Below are positions 32,213 to 42,416 of a stretch of DNA of 64,000 bases, piece by piece; positions within the stretch are counted from its first letter, which is position 1; each line of letters opens with the position of its first letter. The notes beneath the pieces are model-generated. The model did not search any database. It saw only the letters and a list, made by a program, of their open reading frames with translations, and was not told the DNA's origin. Source of the stretch: Corynebacterium stationis (GTDB lineage Bacteria; Actinomycetota; Actinomycetes; Mycobacteriales; Mycobacteriaceae); assembly GCF_001941345.1 (NCBI RefSeq), contig NZ_CP009251.1, positions 310,001 through 374,000 of the forward strand, read 5' to 3'. The position numbers and the translations under genes were made by a program.

Positions 32213-33904
32213 CTAGAGCATGCGCGGTACGACTTTGCCGGTGGGGTTGCGTGGAAGTTCATCGCGGAAGTGCACGTCGCGGGGAACCGAGTGATCGGCA
32301 AGGTTGTCGCGGACGAAGTCGCGGATGGATTCATCGGTAAGCGACTGGCCAGCCTCATCCCCATTACGTACTACCCACACGGCGACGCGGGCGAAGGTGT
32401 CTTCGTCTTCAACGCCTTGGGCGTGAACATCTTTGATGCCGGGCATTTCTTCCAAGACTTCAATGACAGATTGTGGGTGAACGTTTTCGCCACCGACGAT
32501 GATCATGTCGTCGGCGCGGCCAACCACGTGCAAGTGGTTATCTTCATCGATAAATCCAAGGTCACCGATGGATACTAAGCCTTCATTCTTTTTTACCTGC
32601 TTATCCGGGTTCGTGTAACCAATCAGAGCAGTCTCGTTGAAGAGGAAAATCTCACCGATTTCACCGCGTGGCTTTTCTTTGCCGTCTTTGCCTAAGATGC
32701 GCAGCTTGGTACCGGAGGCAATCTTGCCGGCGGTGGTGGGATCTTGGGCGACCTGCTCAGCGGTCGCAGCAGATGCCAATGCGAGTTCGGTAGAACCATA
32801 GGCGTTGCACAGGATTGGCCCGAAGCGCTCGTGCACATCTTTGACCAGCTGCGGGGACACGGCGTTGCCGGCAGAAGCGATGAAGCCCAAAGTAGAAGTG
32901 TCGTACTTCTTCTCCGGATCTGCTTGGATCATCTCTTTGTAGAACACAGGAGAAGAAACCATGCCTTCGAGTTCATAACGCTCAATATCATCGAGCACGG
33001 TCTCTGGGTTAAACAGGCGATGGGTGACAATAGTATTACGCGCACCAAGGCCAAGGTTTACAGCGGCCCAACCCCAGGTGTGGAACATCGAGGCGGTGAT
33101 TTGAACCTTTTGGTCCGCGCGCCACGGGATGGTGCCCATAAGAGTTGCGACCACGACGGGGAAGACCGGCTCGTTGCGCATGATGCCCTTAGGAATTCCG
33201 GTGGTGCCCGAAGACATCAACACGATCATTCCATGATGGGGAAAGAGCGGCAGCTTGATATCGCGAAGTAGTTCAGGGTGCGCCACGATATCCTTCATCA
33301 AAGGATAGTTGTGTTCAATAACCTCGTAAGGCTCATTCCCGGTGCCTTGGGTAGCGGTATCGAAACCAATGATGACGGGAATGTCATCCAAAATCTCGGT
33401 CGGCATGCGTCCAGCAAACTCATCATCGATGACAAGAACGTTGATGCCGCATTCCTTAATAGATCCAGCGAGCTGTTCCTTCGAGGAGCTGACATTGAGT
33501 AGATAAATAGAGGCACCGGCGTAGCCTTTAGCCGCCATCGGGGTGACAATTCCGCGGCCGTTACGCGCCATGACGCCCATGCGAATCTCATCAAGACCCA
33601 GCGTTAGAAGGTATTTAGCTAAAGTTTGGGAGTCATTGCGAAGCTGACGGTATGAAATTGCCCCGGTGTCATCGATAAGAGCAATGCGTTCGGGGCAAGT
33701 AGCGTAGCCCTGTTCGAGCTCACGTGCGGTGGTCAGGCGGTAGCGCGCCAGGTTTGCGGGAAGCACGGCTGTTGCTTTAAGGCCGTGCGCACCAATGATG
33801 CCGGAATTCACCAATGCTGGGACGAGCTCAGCAACCCCTTTGGCCTGGAACATTAACTCCTGGATTCCCTTGGGGGTAAATAGTGCTGAAACGTTTAGTG
33901 CCAT
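32213..33904 (-). CDS. AMP-forming acyl-CoA synthetase (FadD-like)
   Basis: 563 residues of the acyl-adenylate superfamily. Motif A3 is VLMSSGTTGIPKGI, the adenine-binding motif is NAYGSTELA, and GRADDMIIVGGENVHPQ is the A7-A8 hinge region. The catalytic A10 Lys appears near the C-terminus in RNPTGKVVP. Such enzymes activate fatty acids as acyl-adenylates, then as CoA thioesters. The chain is of FadD12/FadD2-like type rather than a PKS-type FAAL, since no FAAL insertion is apparent. The actual chain length is unknown. It is monocistronic and divergent from a secreted SGNH hydrolase that could release fatty acids for it, which is inference. Confidence 0.87.
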   Translation of the reverse strand: MALNVSALFTPKGIQELMFQAKGVAELVPALVNSGIIGAHGLKATAVLPANLARYRLTTARELEQGYATCPERIALIDDTGAISYRQLRNDSQTLAKYLLTLGLDEIRMGVMARNGRGIVTPMAAKGYAGASIYLLNVSSSKEQLAGSIKECGINVLVIDDEFAGRMPTEILDDIPVIIGFDTATQGTGNEPYEVIEHNYPLMKDIVAHPELLRDIKLPLFPHHGMIVLMSSGTTGIPKGIMRNEPVFPVVVATLMGTIPWRADQKVQITASMFHTWGWAAVNLGLGARNTIVTHRLFNPETVLDDIERYELEGMVSSPVFYKEMIQADPEKKYDTSTLGFIASAGNAVSPQLVKDVHERFGPILCNAYGSTELALASAATAEQVAQDPTTAGKIASGTKLRILGKDGKEKPRGEIGEIFLFNETALIGYTNPDKQVKKNEGLVSIGDLGFIDEDNHLHVVGRADDMIIVGGENVHPQSVIEVLEEMPGIKDVHAQGVEDEDTFARVAVWVVRNGDEAGQSLTDESIRDFVRDNLADHSVPRDVHFRDELPRNPTGKVVPRML

Positions 33905-34032
33905 AGCTACGATGAAGTCCTTGTAATAGAAAATAAAAAGAAAAAGTTGATCCCCCGAGGGGTTAATCGCTCGGGGCTTCCCGGACGTTTCTTTTGTTGC
34001 TAGTGTGACAAATGATAAAGATGTTACGATGG

Positions 34033-34060
34033 TTGCGAAACCTACGCTAGCGAATATAGT
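34033..34060 (+). promoter_or_regulatory. Promoter of the secreted SGNH hydrolase
   Basis: TTGCGA (34033-34038) and TATAGT (34055-34060) are separated by 16 bases. Transcription would begin near 34067, at the in-frame TTG there, and leave about 45 untranslated bases before the preferred start at 34112. Confidence 0.6.
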
Positions 34061-34111
34061 GTACTTTTGTCAGGGAATACAAACGTATCTGAGGAATCGA
34101 AGGCCAAAGAA

Positions 34112-34915
34112 TTGAAGAAACTTCGTACATTACTTGCTGCGGCGCTCATGGCGCTGACTGTTGTGGCAGCCCCGACCGCCTCGGCGGCTGAAAGAAATCT
34201 AGTAGCCTTCGGTGACTCGCTGCTGGCGGATCCCAGTGCCGACATTTATCTGTCTACGCGGGTAACTTCCTCGACAGCAAATGGTGCGAACTGCCCGTCA
34301 GGCAATAACTACGCCAAGCGTACGGGCGCCAAACTGGGCCTTCGCGTGCGGGACCATTCCTGCTCCGGTGCAGTGTCCATGTCCCCCGGGCCGCAGATTT
34401 CCACCCAGGTTTCCACCGCAATTCGTACTGGTTCCCTGAATCCATCGACGCAGCGCGTTATTTTCACTTCAGGTTTCAACGACACCTACAACAACCGCAA
34501 CCTTACCCGTCAGCAGCTGCGGGATCGTTTTGTGCGCACCACCGCGCCGCAGATCGAGCGCATCAAGCGCGCAGCCCCTAATGCCCGGATTCAAATCGTT
34601 GGCTACCCAACCATTGGCTCTGGAAATTACTACTGCTTAGTTCACGTGTCCTCGCGCCCATCGGATACCACTTTGTTGCCAGAAGTTCGCAGCTGGGAAG
34701 ATTCTGCGCAGTGGATGCAGGTTGACCTTGCGCGCGCGACGGGCACTGAATTTGTAGACCTTAAGGGCGCTACCCGTAACAACGGCATGTGCGCTAATGC
34801 TAGCCAGCGCTACTTCGCCGGATTGATTGATTTTACGGCTGGTGACGGCAATCTTCCTATTCACGTCAACGCCCGTGGACATGAGGCGCTCGCGAGTATT
34901 TTGGCGCGTACCTAA
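34112..34915 (+). CDS. Secreted SGNH/GDSL hydrolase
   Basis: 267 residues from TTG 34112. The signal peptide is KKLRTLLAAALMALTVVAA with the cleavage site after PTASA. The frame is open back to TTG 34067, but the extra 15 residues are hydrophilic and would spoil the signal peptide. Block I is FGDSLL with the nucleophile Ser, block III is SGFNDT with Gly-Phe-Asn, and block V is HVNARGH with the catalytic His. Six cysteines in the mature part suggest three disulfides. It should act outside the cell as an esterase or lipase. It stands alone between its own promoter and terminator. Confidence 0.82.
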   Translation: MKKLRTLLAAALMALTVVAAPTASAAERNLVAFGDSLLADPSADIYLSTRVTSSTANGANCPSGNNYAKRTGAKLGLRVRDHSCSGAVSMSPGPQISTQVSTAIRTGSLNPSTQRVIFTSGFNDTYNNRNLTRQQLRDRFVRTTAPQIERIKRAAPNARIQIVGYPTIGSGNYYCLVHVSSRPSDTTLLPEVRSWEDSAQWMQVDLARATGTEFVDLKGATRNNGMCANASQRYFAGLIDFTAGDGNLPIHVNARGHEALASILART

Positions 34916-34932
34916 ATAACCTCAGCGCATAG

Positions 34933-34977
34933 TCGTTCTCACCGTCGCATCTCTCAACGGGGGAACGATTTTTATTT
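34933..34977 (+). terminator. Terminator after the SGNH hydrolase
   Basis: TCGTTC pairs with GAACGA, with an inner ACCGT/ACGG pairing, and TTTTTATTTT follows. Confidence 0.8.
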
Positions 34978-35013
34978 TCCGCCGGAAGCTAAGTTTTCAG
35001 ATAGTCTGGCTAC

Positions 35014-36120
35014 ATGAGCGAAAACGTAACCGGAGTAATCGCCCGCGAAAAGGGCGCAGAAGTAGAAACTGTCACCATTGTTATCCCTGAACCAGGCCCT
35101 AATGACGTCATCGTCAAGATCCAGGCTTGCGGTGTCTGCCATACCGACTTGGCTTACCGCGACGGCGATATTGAAGACGCTTTCCCTTTCCTGCTCGGCC
35201 ATGAAGCCGCAGGCGTTGTAGAAACCGTCGGCGAAGATGTTACCCACGTTAAAGAGGGTGACTTTGTCATCATGAACTGGCGCGCAGTGTGTGGCGAATG
35301 CCGCGCATGTAAGAAGGGCGAGCCAAAGTACTGCTTTAACACCCACAACGCATCCAAGAAGATGACCTTGGAAGACGGCACGGAACTGACCCCAGCGCTG
35401 GGTATCGGTGCATTTGCAGAAAAGACCCTTGTACACGAGGGCCAGTGCACCAAGGTCAACCCAGAAGAAGACCCAGCAGCAGCGGGCTTGCTCGGCTGCG
35501 GCATAATGGCAGGCCTTGGCGCTGCAGTTAATACCGCTGATATCCAGCGCGGGGAATCCGTTTCAGTATTCGGCCTCGGTGGTGTAGGCATGGCAGCTAT
35601 CGCAGGTGCCAAGCTCGCTGGAGCTTCGAAGATTATTGCTGTGGATGTCGATGAGAAGAAGCTGGAATGGGCGAAGGAATTCGGTGCTACCGATGTTATT
35701 GATTCCTCGAAGCTATCTGGCCAGGGTGAAGACTCTGAGGTTGTAGCCAAGATTCGTGAGCTCACCGGTGGTTTCGGCACCGACGTCTCCATTGACGCCG
35801 TGGGCATCATGCCGACCTGGGAGCAGGCGTTTTACTCCCGCGACCACGCTGGCCGCATGGTGATGGTGGGCGTGCCAAACCTCACCTCCCGCATTGATAT
35901 CCCAGCCATTGATTTCTACGGCCGCGGCGGCTCCTTGCGCCCAGCATGGTACGGCGACTGCCTGCCAGAGCGTGACTTCCCAACCTATGTGGATCTGCAC
36001 CTGCAGGGACGCTTCCCACTGGGCAAGTTCGTTTCGGAGCGTATCGGCATCAACGATGTTGAAGAAGCCTTTGGCACGATGAAGACTGGCGACGTCCTGC
36101 GCAGCGTCGTGGAGATTTAA
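35014..36120 (+). CDS. mscR: Mycothiol-dependent formaldehyde dehydrogenase / S-nitrosomycothiol reductase
   Basis: 368 residues, a zinc-containing class III-type alcohol dehydrogenase. Catalytic zinc ligands are Cys in ACGVCHTD and the His-Glu in LGHEAAG. Structural zinc ligands are [15 protein letters not shown]. The NAD site is [11 protein letters not shown]. The sequence closely follows the mycobacterial MscR (Rv2259) and the C. glutamicum AdhE/FadH enzyme, which oxidise the formaldehyde-mycothiol adduct and reduce S-nitrosomycothiol. A metallo-beta-lactamase gene follows within the same cluster, as in M. tuberculosis (Rv2259-Rv2260). The role is firmly supported by family and context. 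Confidence 0.92.
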   Translation: MSENVTGVIAREKGAEVETVTIVIPEPGPNDVIVKIQACGVCHTDLAYRDGDIEDAFPFLLGHEAAGVVETVGEDVTHVKEGDFVIMNWRAVCGECRACKKGEPKYCFNTHNASKKMTLEDGTELTPALGIGAFAEKTLVHEGQCTKVNPEEDPAAAGLLGCGIMAGLGAAVNTADIQRGESVSVFGLGGVGMAAIAGAKLAGASKIIAVDVDEKKLEWAKEFGATDVIDSSKLSGQGEDSEVVAKIRELTGGFGTDVSIDAVGIMPTWEQAFYSRDHAGRMVMVGVPNLTSRIDIPAIDFYGRGGSLRPAWYGDCLPERDFPTYVDLHLQGRFPLGKFVSERIGINDVEEAFGTMKTGDVLRSVVEI

Positions 36121-36124
36121 AAGT

Positions 36125-36796
36125 ATGGATTTACAGCTACAAGATCAAGTAATCCTCGTCCTCGGCGGCAATGGCACCATCGGTGCAGATGTGGTGAACG
36201 TGCTGAAATCCGAAGGGGCCATTCCGCTGGTGGCTTCTCGCAGCAGCGAGCTCTCCATTGATGCCTCCGATGAAGCTTCAGTGCGGGCAGGCATTGAGAA
36301 AGTCGTCACCGAGTACGGGCGTTTGGATGGGTTGGTGGTTTCCTCCGCACCAGCGGCGCAAACCCTTGACCCAGCCAAGGCAGATGATCCGGAACAGGTT
36401 CTTACCGCTATCGATGGCAAAGCGATGACCTTCCTGCGTACAGCAAATATTGCGCTGGATGTCATGAAGAAACAAGGCTACGGGCGCATCATTGCGCTAT
36501 CTGGCAAGAATTCTTATGTCACCGACAGCACCACGGCCTCGGCGCGCAATGCGACGCTTAATGTCATCGTCAAGAACTTGGCGGATCAAAATGCCGGCAG
36601 TGGCATTACGGTCAACGCCATTAGCCCGGGCTTTGTCATCGAAGATCCCAATGCTGGAATCGACCGTGCGGATGGTCAGACTTCACTGCGGGAAGTCGCA
36701 GACACCCTCGTGTTTTTACTGTCTCCAAAGATGGCGTCAATCTCCGGGGAAATCATCTCCGTGGGCCATAAAGCGAAGGGAGTAATTCTTCCGTAG
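36125..36796 (+). CDS. Short-chain dehydrogenase-like protein with altered active site
   Basis: 223 residues, a Rossmann-fold protein that starts 4 bases after mscR and so is in its operon. The nucleotide-binding motif LVLGGNGTIGADVV is intact and resembles the SDR GxxxGxG. The catalytic Ser is present in IALSGKNS. Where SDR enzymes have Tyr-x-x-x-Lys before helix 5, this protein reads TTASARNATLNV, so Tyr and Lys are replaced by Thr and Arg. It may be a binding or regulatory protein or use a different chemistry. The chain is slightly shorter than a typical 250-residue SDR. Confidence 0.8.
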   Translation: MDLQLQDQVILVLGGNGTIGADVVNVLKSEGAIPLVASRSSELSIDASDEASVRAGIEKVVTEYGRLDGLVVSSAPAAQTLDPAKADDPEQVLTAIDGKAMTFLRTANIALDVMKKQGYGRIIALSGKNSYVTDSTTASARNATLNVIVKNLADQNAGSGITVNAISPGFVIEDPNAGIDRADGQTSLREVADTLVFLLSPKMASISGEIISVGHKAKGVILP

Positions 36797-36875
36797 ATAA
36801 CTGCAGATAACTGTTGAGAAATATTCGTTCCTAGGCATTGAGAATCCTCTTCAACCTCCAGCGAAAGGCAGATTC

Positions 36876-37496
36876 ATGAAGATTGAAAAGTTTGTTACCT
36901 CCGGAAAATTCCGTCTCGACGGCGGCGAATGGGATGTGGACAACAATGTCTACATTCTTGGTGGCAAGGGTGGTGTTTACATCATTGACCCATCTCATAA
37001 TGCTGAGCAAGTCATTGATGAGGTAGGCGATCGCCCAGTGCGTGGCATCATTTTGACCCACGCGCACAATGACCACTGTGAGCTTGCACCCCAGCTGGGT
37101 GAGCACTACGGTGTTGAGGTGCACCTGCACCCAGAAGATGATGAGCTGTGGAAGGAAAGCAATGGGGATGCACCTTATGTCCCGTTGACTGATAATCAGC
37201 AGTTTGAGCTTGATGGTGAGAAGATCACGGTCTTCCACACCCCAGGCCACTCACCAGGTTGCGTGGTACTCCACCTCCCGCAGGATAACGTGCTGCTATC
37301 AGGAGATACCTTGTTCAACGGTGGTCCGGGTGCCACTGGCCGCAAGTACTCCGACTTTGATGTCATCATCGAGTCTTTGCGCAACGTAGTATTCAACCTG
37401 CCGGGCAATACCAAGGTCTACCCAGGCCACGGCGATGAGACGACAGTTGGTGCGGAAGCAGCGCGTATCGATGAATACGTAGCGCGCGGCTACTAA
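36876..37496 (+). CDS. Metallo-beta-lactamase-fold hydrolase of the mycothiol/formaldehyde cluster
   Basis: 206 residues. Metal ligands are THAHNDHCE (HxHxDH), the later His in TPGHSPG, Asp in LLSGDTLF, and His in YPGHGDET. This is the glyoxalase II-like branch. Gene order mscR-(SDR)-MBL parallels Rv2259-Rv2260 and the C. glutamicum adhE cluster. The likely task is hydrolysis of S-formylmycothiol, the product of MscR, by analogy with glyoxalase II and S-formylglutathione hydrolase; this is inference. Purine-rich AGCGAAAGG precedes the ATG. Confidence 0.85.
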   Translation: MKIEKFVTSGKFRLDGGEWDVDNNVYILGGKGGVYIIDPSHNAEQVIDEVGDRPVRGIILTHAHNDHCELAPQLGEHYGVEVHLHPEDDELWKESNGDAPYVPLTDNQQFELDGEKITVFHTPGHSPGCVVLHLPQDNVLLSGDTLFNGGPGATGRKYSDFDVIIESLRNVVFNLPGNTKVYPGHGDETTVGAEAARIDEYVARGY

Positions 37497-37524
37497 GAAT
37501 TGCTCCGGTTAAACCGAGCGAATC

Positions 37525-37560
37525 GTAACCCTAACCGGGTTACCAGCACTTAGGGTTAAC
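37525..37560. terminator. Inverted repeat between the converging MBL and rmlA genes
   Basis: GTAACCCTAA pairs with TTAGGGTTAAC across a 15-base loop that itself holds AACCGGGTT. Further GGTTAAACC/GGGTTTAACCC elements flank it. There is no long U run, so termination efficiency is uncertain. Confidence 0.5.
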
Positions 37561-37571
37561 CTGGTACGGGT

Positions 37572-38438
37572 TTAACCCTCTCGGGCTGCGGTGCGTAAAT
37601 ATGCGCCGTAGCCCGATTTTTCTAATGGTTCCGCTAGCTTTTCTAGTGCTGCGGCGTCGATGAAGCCTTCGCGGTAGGCTGCTACTTCGGGGGAGCCAAT
37701 GACAGCGCCGGTGCGCTTTTGGAGCACTTCTACATAAGAAGATGCCTCAGACATGGAATCCACGGTGCCGGTATCGAGCCACACATCGCCGCGCAGAAGC
37801 TTTTTCACGTGCAGCTTTCCTTGCTGCAAGTAAGCGTCATTGATAGCGGTGATTTCTAATTCCCCGCGGGCAGAGGGCTTAATTGTCTTGGCGATATCGA
37901 CAACGGAATTATCGTAGAAATATAAGCCCACGACAGCATGATTGGACTTAGGATGAGTAGGTTTTTCTTCAATCGATAATGCGTGCCCGGCTTCGTCGAA
38001 TTCCACAACGCCGTAGCGCTGGGGATCAGAGACCTCGAATGCAAAGATGATGCCGCCTTCAGGATTGCGGCATTGCGCTAGCGCAGTGGAGAAGCCGTGG
38101 CCGTCAAAGATATTGTCACCCAATACTAAAGCGACGTGGTCCTCGCCGATGAAATCTTCTGCGATGATAAAGGCCTGCGCTAAGCCCTCAGGACGCGCCT
38201 GCACGGCGTAGCTGAGCATGAGGCCGAGCTGGGAGCCATCGCCAAGCAAGCGCTCAAAAGCCGCCGAGTCCTCCGGCGTGGTGATGATGAGGATTTCCCG
38301 GATCCCAGCCTGAATCAGCGTGGACAGCGGGTAGTACACCATCGGTTTGTCGTAGATCGGCATTAATTGCTTCGATATGCCCTTGGTAATGGGGTACAAT
38401 CGCGTACCGGAGCCGCCAGCGAGAATGATACCTTTCAT
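37572..38438 (-). CDS. rmlA: Glucose-1-phosphate thymidylyltransferase
   Basis: 288 residues. It starts [18 protein letters not shown], the nucleotidyltransferase signature with the catalytic Arg, and has [10 protein letters not shown] with the metal-binding Asp and [11 protein letters not shown] in the sugar-binding region. It makes dTDP-glucose, the first step to dTDP-L-rhamnose, the linker sugar of arabinogalactan in this group. It is the last gene of the rmlB-rmlCD-rmlA set, 18 bases after rmlCD. Confidence 0.95.
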   Translation of the reverse strand: MKGIILAGGSGTRLYPITKGISKQLMPIYDKPMVYYPLSTLIQAGIREILIITTPEDSAAFERLLGDGSQLGLMLSYAVQARPEGLAQAFIIAEDFIGEDHVALVLGDNIFDGHGFSTALAQCRNPEGGIIFAFEVSDPQRYGVVEFDEAGHALSIEEKPTHPKSNHAVVGLYFYDNSVVDIAKTIKPSARGELEITAINDAYLQQGKLHVKKLLRGDVWLDTGTVDSMSEASSYVEVLQKRTGAVIGSPEVAAYREGFIDAAALEKLAEPLEKSGYGAYLRTAAREG

Positions 38439-38456
38439 AGCTATAAACCCTAGCGT

Positions 38457-39863
38457 CTAGCTTTCCAAAAGCGCGAGGTACAAGGCCAAAGAAGCACGCC
38501 AATTCGACGGCTTGAAGCCAGTGGCTTCAATCTTTGATAAATCAAAGGTGGATTCTGCCGGGCGAGGTGCTTCCGCTTCCGGTGCAGGCTGACCTTTTTC
38601 CGCAGCTTGCTGGGCACGGTGCGTGTTGTATTGCGCAGTCGTTGCGGAATGCACTTCAGCGGGGTCGTGGCCAACACCAATGAACACAGCCATGGCGATT
38701 TCATCGCGTCCCACGGCATCACCTGCAGAGGAGAGGTTATAAACGCCGTATTCAGCTTGGGTTTCCAGCAGGTGTTTAATGCCTTTGGCCAGATCTTCAG
38801 CGTAGGTTGGCCTGGCCTTTTGGTCGTTGATGACTACCGGTTCAATATTGCGCTTAGCTAACGATGCCATCGTGGACATGAAATTATTGCCATCGCCAAA
38901 GACCCACGAGGTGCGGATGACATAATGCCGGGGTGCCGTTTGTGCAGCAGTATCACCAGCAGCTTTCGATGCCCCATAGGTCGATAGTGGCGACGGTATT
39001 TCTTCCTCCGTGTGGATTTCACGAGTGCCATCGAAGATGTAGTCAGAAGAGACGTGCACGAGCGTAAGATTATTCGCCGCAGCGATTTTCGCGAGCCGCG
39101 CTGGGGCAGTGGCATTGGTCTCCCAGGCACTTTGGCGATCTATTTCGGCGCCATTGACATCGTTATACGCCGCGCAATTGATAATCGCGTCGTACTGGCG
39201 CCACGGACGCGCGGTAGCGATATCGGGGGCTGTGATATCGAATTCTTGCCGGGTAGCAAATTCCACGTGCGCAGCATTCTTATAAACTTCGCGCAGAGCA
39301 CGCCCCAGCTGGCCATTCGCACCGGTGACGAGGATCTTCCGCGGTGGCATCGGGGTGACATCGACAAGCTGCGGGTGGTTGCGGTCCTTGTCAGAAATCT
39401 CCGTCGGGGTCAGCGGCCAAGAAATCATGTCGAGGTTTACTGCCGTGTAGTCAGCGTCAGGAGACCAGTGATCGGAGACTAGGTAAGAATAAGCAGTGTT
39501 GTCTTCTAGGGCCTGGAAACCATTAGCCACCCCGCGGGGGACAAAGACCGCCTTGTCAGGGCCAATTTCTTGCTCCACTACCCTGCGATAAGTATCTGAT
39601 CCTTCGCGCAGATCGCACCACGCGCCAAAGACTTTGCCGTGTGCAACGGAAACCAACTTATCCCAGGGCTCAGCGTGCAGACCGCGGGTAACGCCTGCCT
39701 CGGCATTGAAAGAAAGGTTGTGCTGCACAGGGGAAAAATCCGGCAAACCAGCCTTGCCCATGGTCAACCGCTGCCAATTTTCTTTAAACCAGCCTCGATT
39801 ATCCCCATGGACATCGAGGTGGATGATCTTCAAACCAGCAATCGCAGTGGATTCAATGTGCAC
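38457..39863 (-). CDS. rmlCD: Fused dTDP-4-dehydrorhamnose 3,5-epimerase and reductase
   Basis: 468 residues. Residues 1-180 form an RmlC-type cupin: DNRGWFKENW, VQHNLSFNAEAGVTRGLHAE with the catalytic His, and FVPRGVANGFQ. From about residue 190 an RmlD-type reductase begins with KILVTGANGQLGRALREVY and has the SDYIFDGT and TYGASKAAGD stretches with the catalytic Tyr and Lys. The fusion puts the last two steps of dTDP-L-rhamnose synthesis on one chain, as known for some corynebacteria; in M. tuberculosis they are separate. The conserved ARPTYAEDLA loop is present. It is followed by rmlA. Confidence 0.93.
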   Translation of the reverse strand: MHIESTAIAGLKIIHLDVHGDNRGWFKENWQRLTMGKAGLPDFSPVQHNLSFNAEAGVTRGLHAEPWDKLVSVAHGKVFGAWCDLREGSDTYRRVVEQEIGPDKAVFVPRGVANGFQALEDNTAYSYLVSDHWSPDADYTAVNLDMISWPLTPTEISDKDRNHPQLVDVTPMPPRKILVTGANGQLGRALREVYKNAAHVEFATRQEFDITAPDIATARPWRQYDAIINCAAYNDVNGAEIDRQSAWETNATAPARLAKIAAANNLTLVHVSSDYIFDGTREIHTEEEIPSPLSTYGASKAAGDTAAQTAPRHYVIRTSWVFGDGNNFMSTMASLAKRNIEPVVINDQKARPTYAEDLAKGIKHLLETQAEYGVYNLSSAGDAVGRDEIAMAVFIGVGHDPAEVHSATTAQYNTHRAQQAAEKGQPAPEAEAPRPAESTFDLSKIEATGFKPSNWRASLALYLALLES

Positions 39864-39908
39864 GAAAAATAGCCTTTCTTTCTCTTTTGTTAAAAACTTC
39901 TGGACAGA

Positions 39909-41009
<1,101 letters not shown>

Positions 41010-42362
41010 TTAGGCAGGAAACTTTGGTAGCTGCTTGTGGTTGAGCCAAACATCGAAAAGCTCGGCGACCTCGTCCAAACTAACCCCGGCCTGAAGTGCT
41101 GCATCATCGACGTGGCCAAAGAAGTCTTTGGGTATCACGGTGCTATTGCGGCCGGCCTGTAAATAGTTGCGAACAGCGCCGAAGAAAGCCTCATCACCTA
41201 ATAAACGGCGCAGCGCATGAATGGTGATAGCCCCGCGCTTATACACGCGGTCATCGAACATATCGTGCGCGCCTGGATCGGCTAGCAAAAGGTTTTCCGC
41301 CTTACGGCTTAAGACCAAATAGTGGCTGCGTGCGACCTCATGCGCGGAATCCGTTCCTTTGTGCTCTATCCACAGCCATTCGCAGTAGCAGGCAAAACCT
41401 TCATTGAGCCAGATATCCTTCCATTCGGAAATTCCGACGGAATTACCAAACCATTGGTGCGCTAATTCATGCGCGATGAGCCGCTCAAAGCGATGATTGC
41501 CAGCGATGTGGTTGGAACCAAAGATGGATAAACCTTGTGCTTCAAGTGGAATTTCCAGCTCATCTTCGGTAATGACCACCTGATAATCCGGGAAGGGGTA
41601 TTCCCCGAAGAGGGTTTCATAGAAATCGAGCATCTCTTGCTGCTGTTTGAATTCTTCCAGCACACGCGCACGCAAGTGCCCCGGGGCCCAGGCGGTGGTA
41701 TTGCGACCGAGTTTGAACTCGGTAAATTCGCCTATCTGCATCGTCGCAAGGTACGTCGCCATGGGGCTTTTGACCTTATAGTTCCATTCTGTGGCACTAT
41801 TGCGACGCTTCTTCGACACCAAAGTGCCGTTGGATATCACAGTGAAGGGATCATCGGCGGTCACACGGATGTCATAGGTGGCTTTTTCACTGGGGGTGTC
41901 GTCACACGGGAACCAGCTCGGCGCGCCATTGGGCTGTGATGCAACGAGAGCACCAGACTCGGTTTCTTCCCAGCCGATTTCACCCCACGTCGTGCGGATT
42001 GGCCGTGGGTTGCCGCCGTAGCGCACGGTGAGAACAAACTCTGTTCCTGCTTCGATGGCCTCATCAAAAGTGACGCGGATCTTGCCGCCGGATTGGCGAA
42101 AGCGTGTAATTTTAATGTGCTTATTAGCCGAGATGCGACGCGCGGCCATCGCTCCGCCCAAATCTAGCGTGAGATTGTCTAAGTCCTCTGCCATGGAAAT
42201 GTGCAGGTGGGCAACGCCGGAGAGTAAATTCGGCTCAACCCGGTAGACCAATTCCAAATCATAATGGTAGATGGAAAAGCCGACGTTGTAATCAATACCG
42301 GTGTAAGGGTCTGTAAATTCCCCGGATAAACGCCGAAGGGCGGTAGAAAGCAGCGATTTCAT
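41010..42362 (-). CDS. M1-family zinc metallopeptidase
   Basis: 450 residues. The gluzincin motif is HELAHQWFG followed by the third zinc ligand Glu in WLNEGFACY. The exopeptidase-type GxMEN loop appears here as AQGLSIFGS, so the N-terminal-amine-binding motif is degenerate. The N-terminal beta domain is present, but the long C-terminal domain of aminopeptidase N is missing, giving half the usual length. No signal peptide is visible, so it is cytosolic. Substrate unknown. It sits between rmlB and the mycolyltransferase on the same strand without obvious functional linkage. Confidence 0.85.
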   Translation of the reverse strand: MKSLLSTALRRLSGEFTDPYTGIDYNVGFSIYHYDLELVYRVEPNLLSGVAHLHISMAEDLDNLTLDLGGAMAARRISANKHIKITRFRQSGGKIRVTFDEAIEAGTEFVLTVRYGGNPRPIRTTWGEIGWEETESGALVASQPNGAPSWFPCDDTPSEKATYDIRVTADDPFTVISNGTLVSKKRRNSATEWNYKVKSPMATYLATMQIGEFTEFKLGRNTTAWAPGHLRARVLEEFKQQQEMLDFYETLFGEYPFPDYQVVITEDELEIPLEAQGLSIFGSNHIAGNHRFERLIAHELAHQWFGNSVGISEWKDIWLNEGFACYCEWLWIEHKGTDSAHEVARSHYLVLSRKAENLLLADPGAHDMFDDRVYKRGAITIHALRRLLGDEAFFGAVRNYLQAGRNSTVIPKDFFGHVDDAALQAGVSLDEVAELFDVWLNHKQLPKFPA

Positions 42363-42416
42363 GATGCTGCAATTCTACCGCCCTTTAGGTTTCTACCTAA
42401 TCTGGCTCAACTCGAA

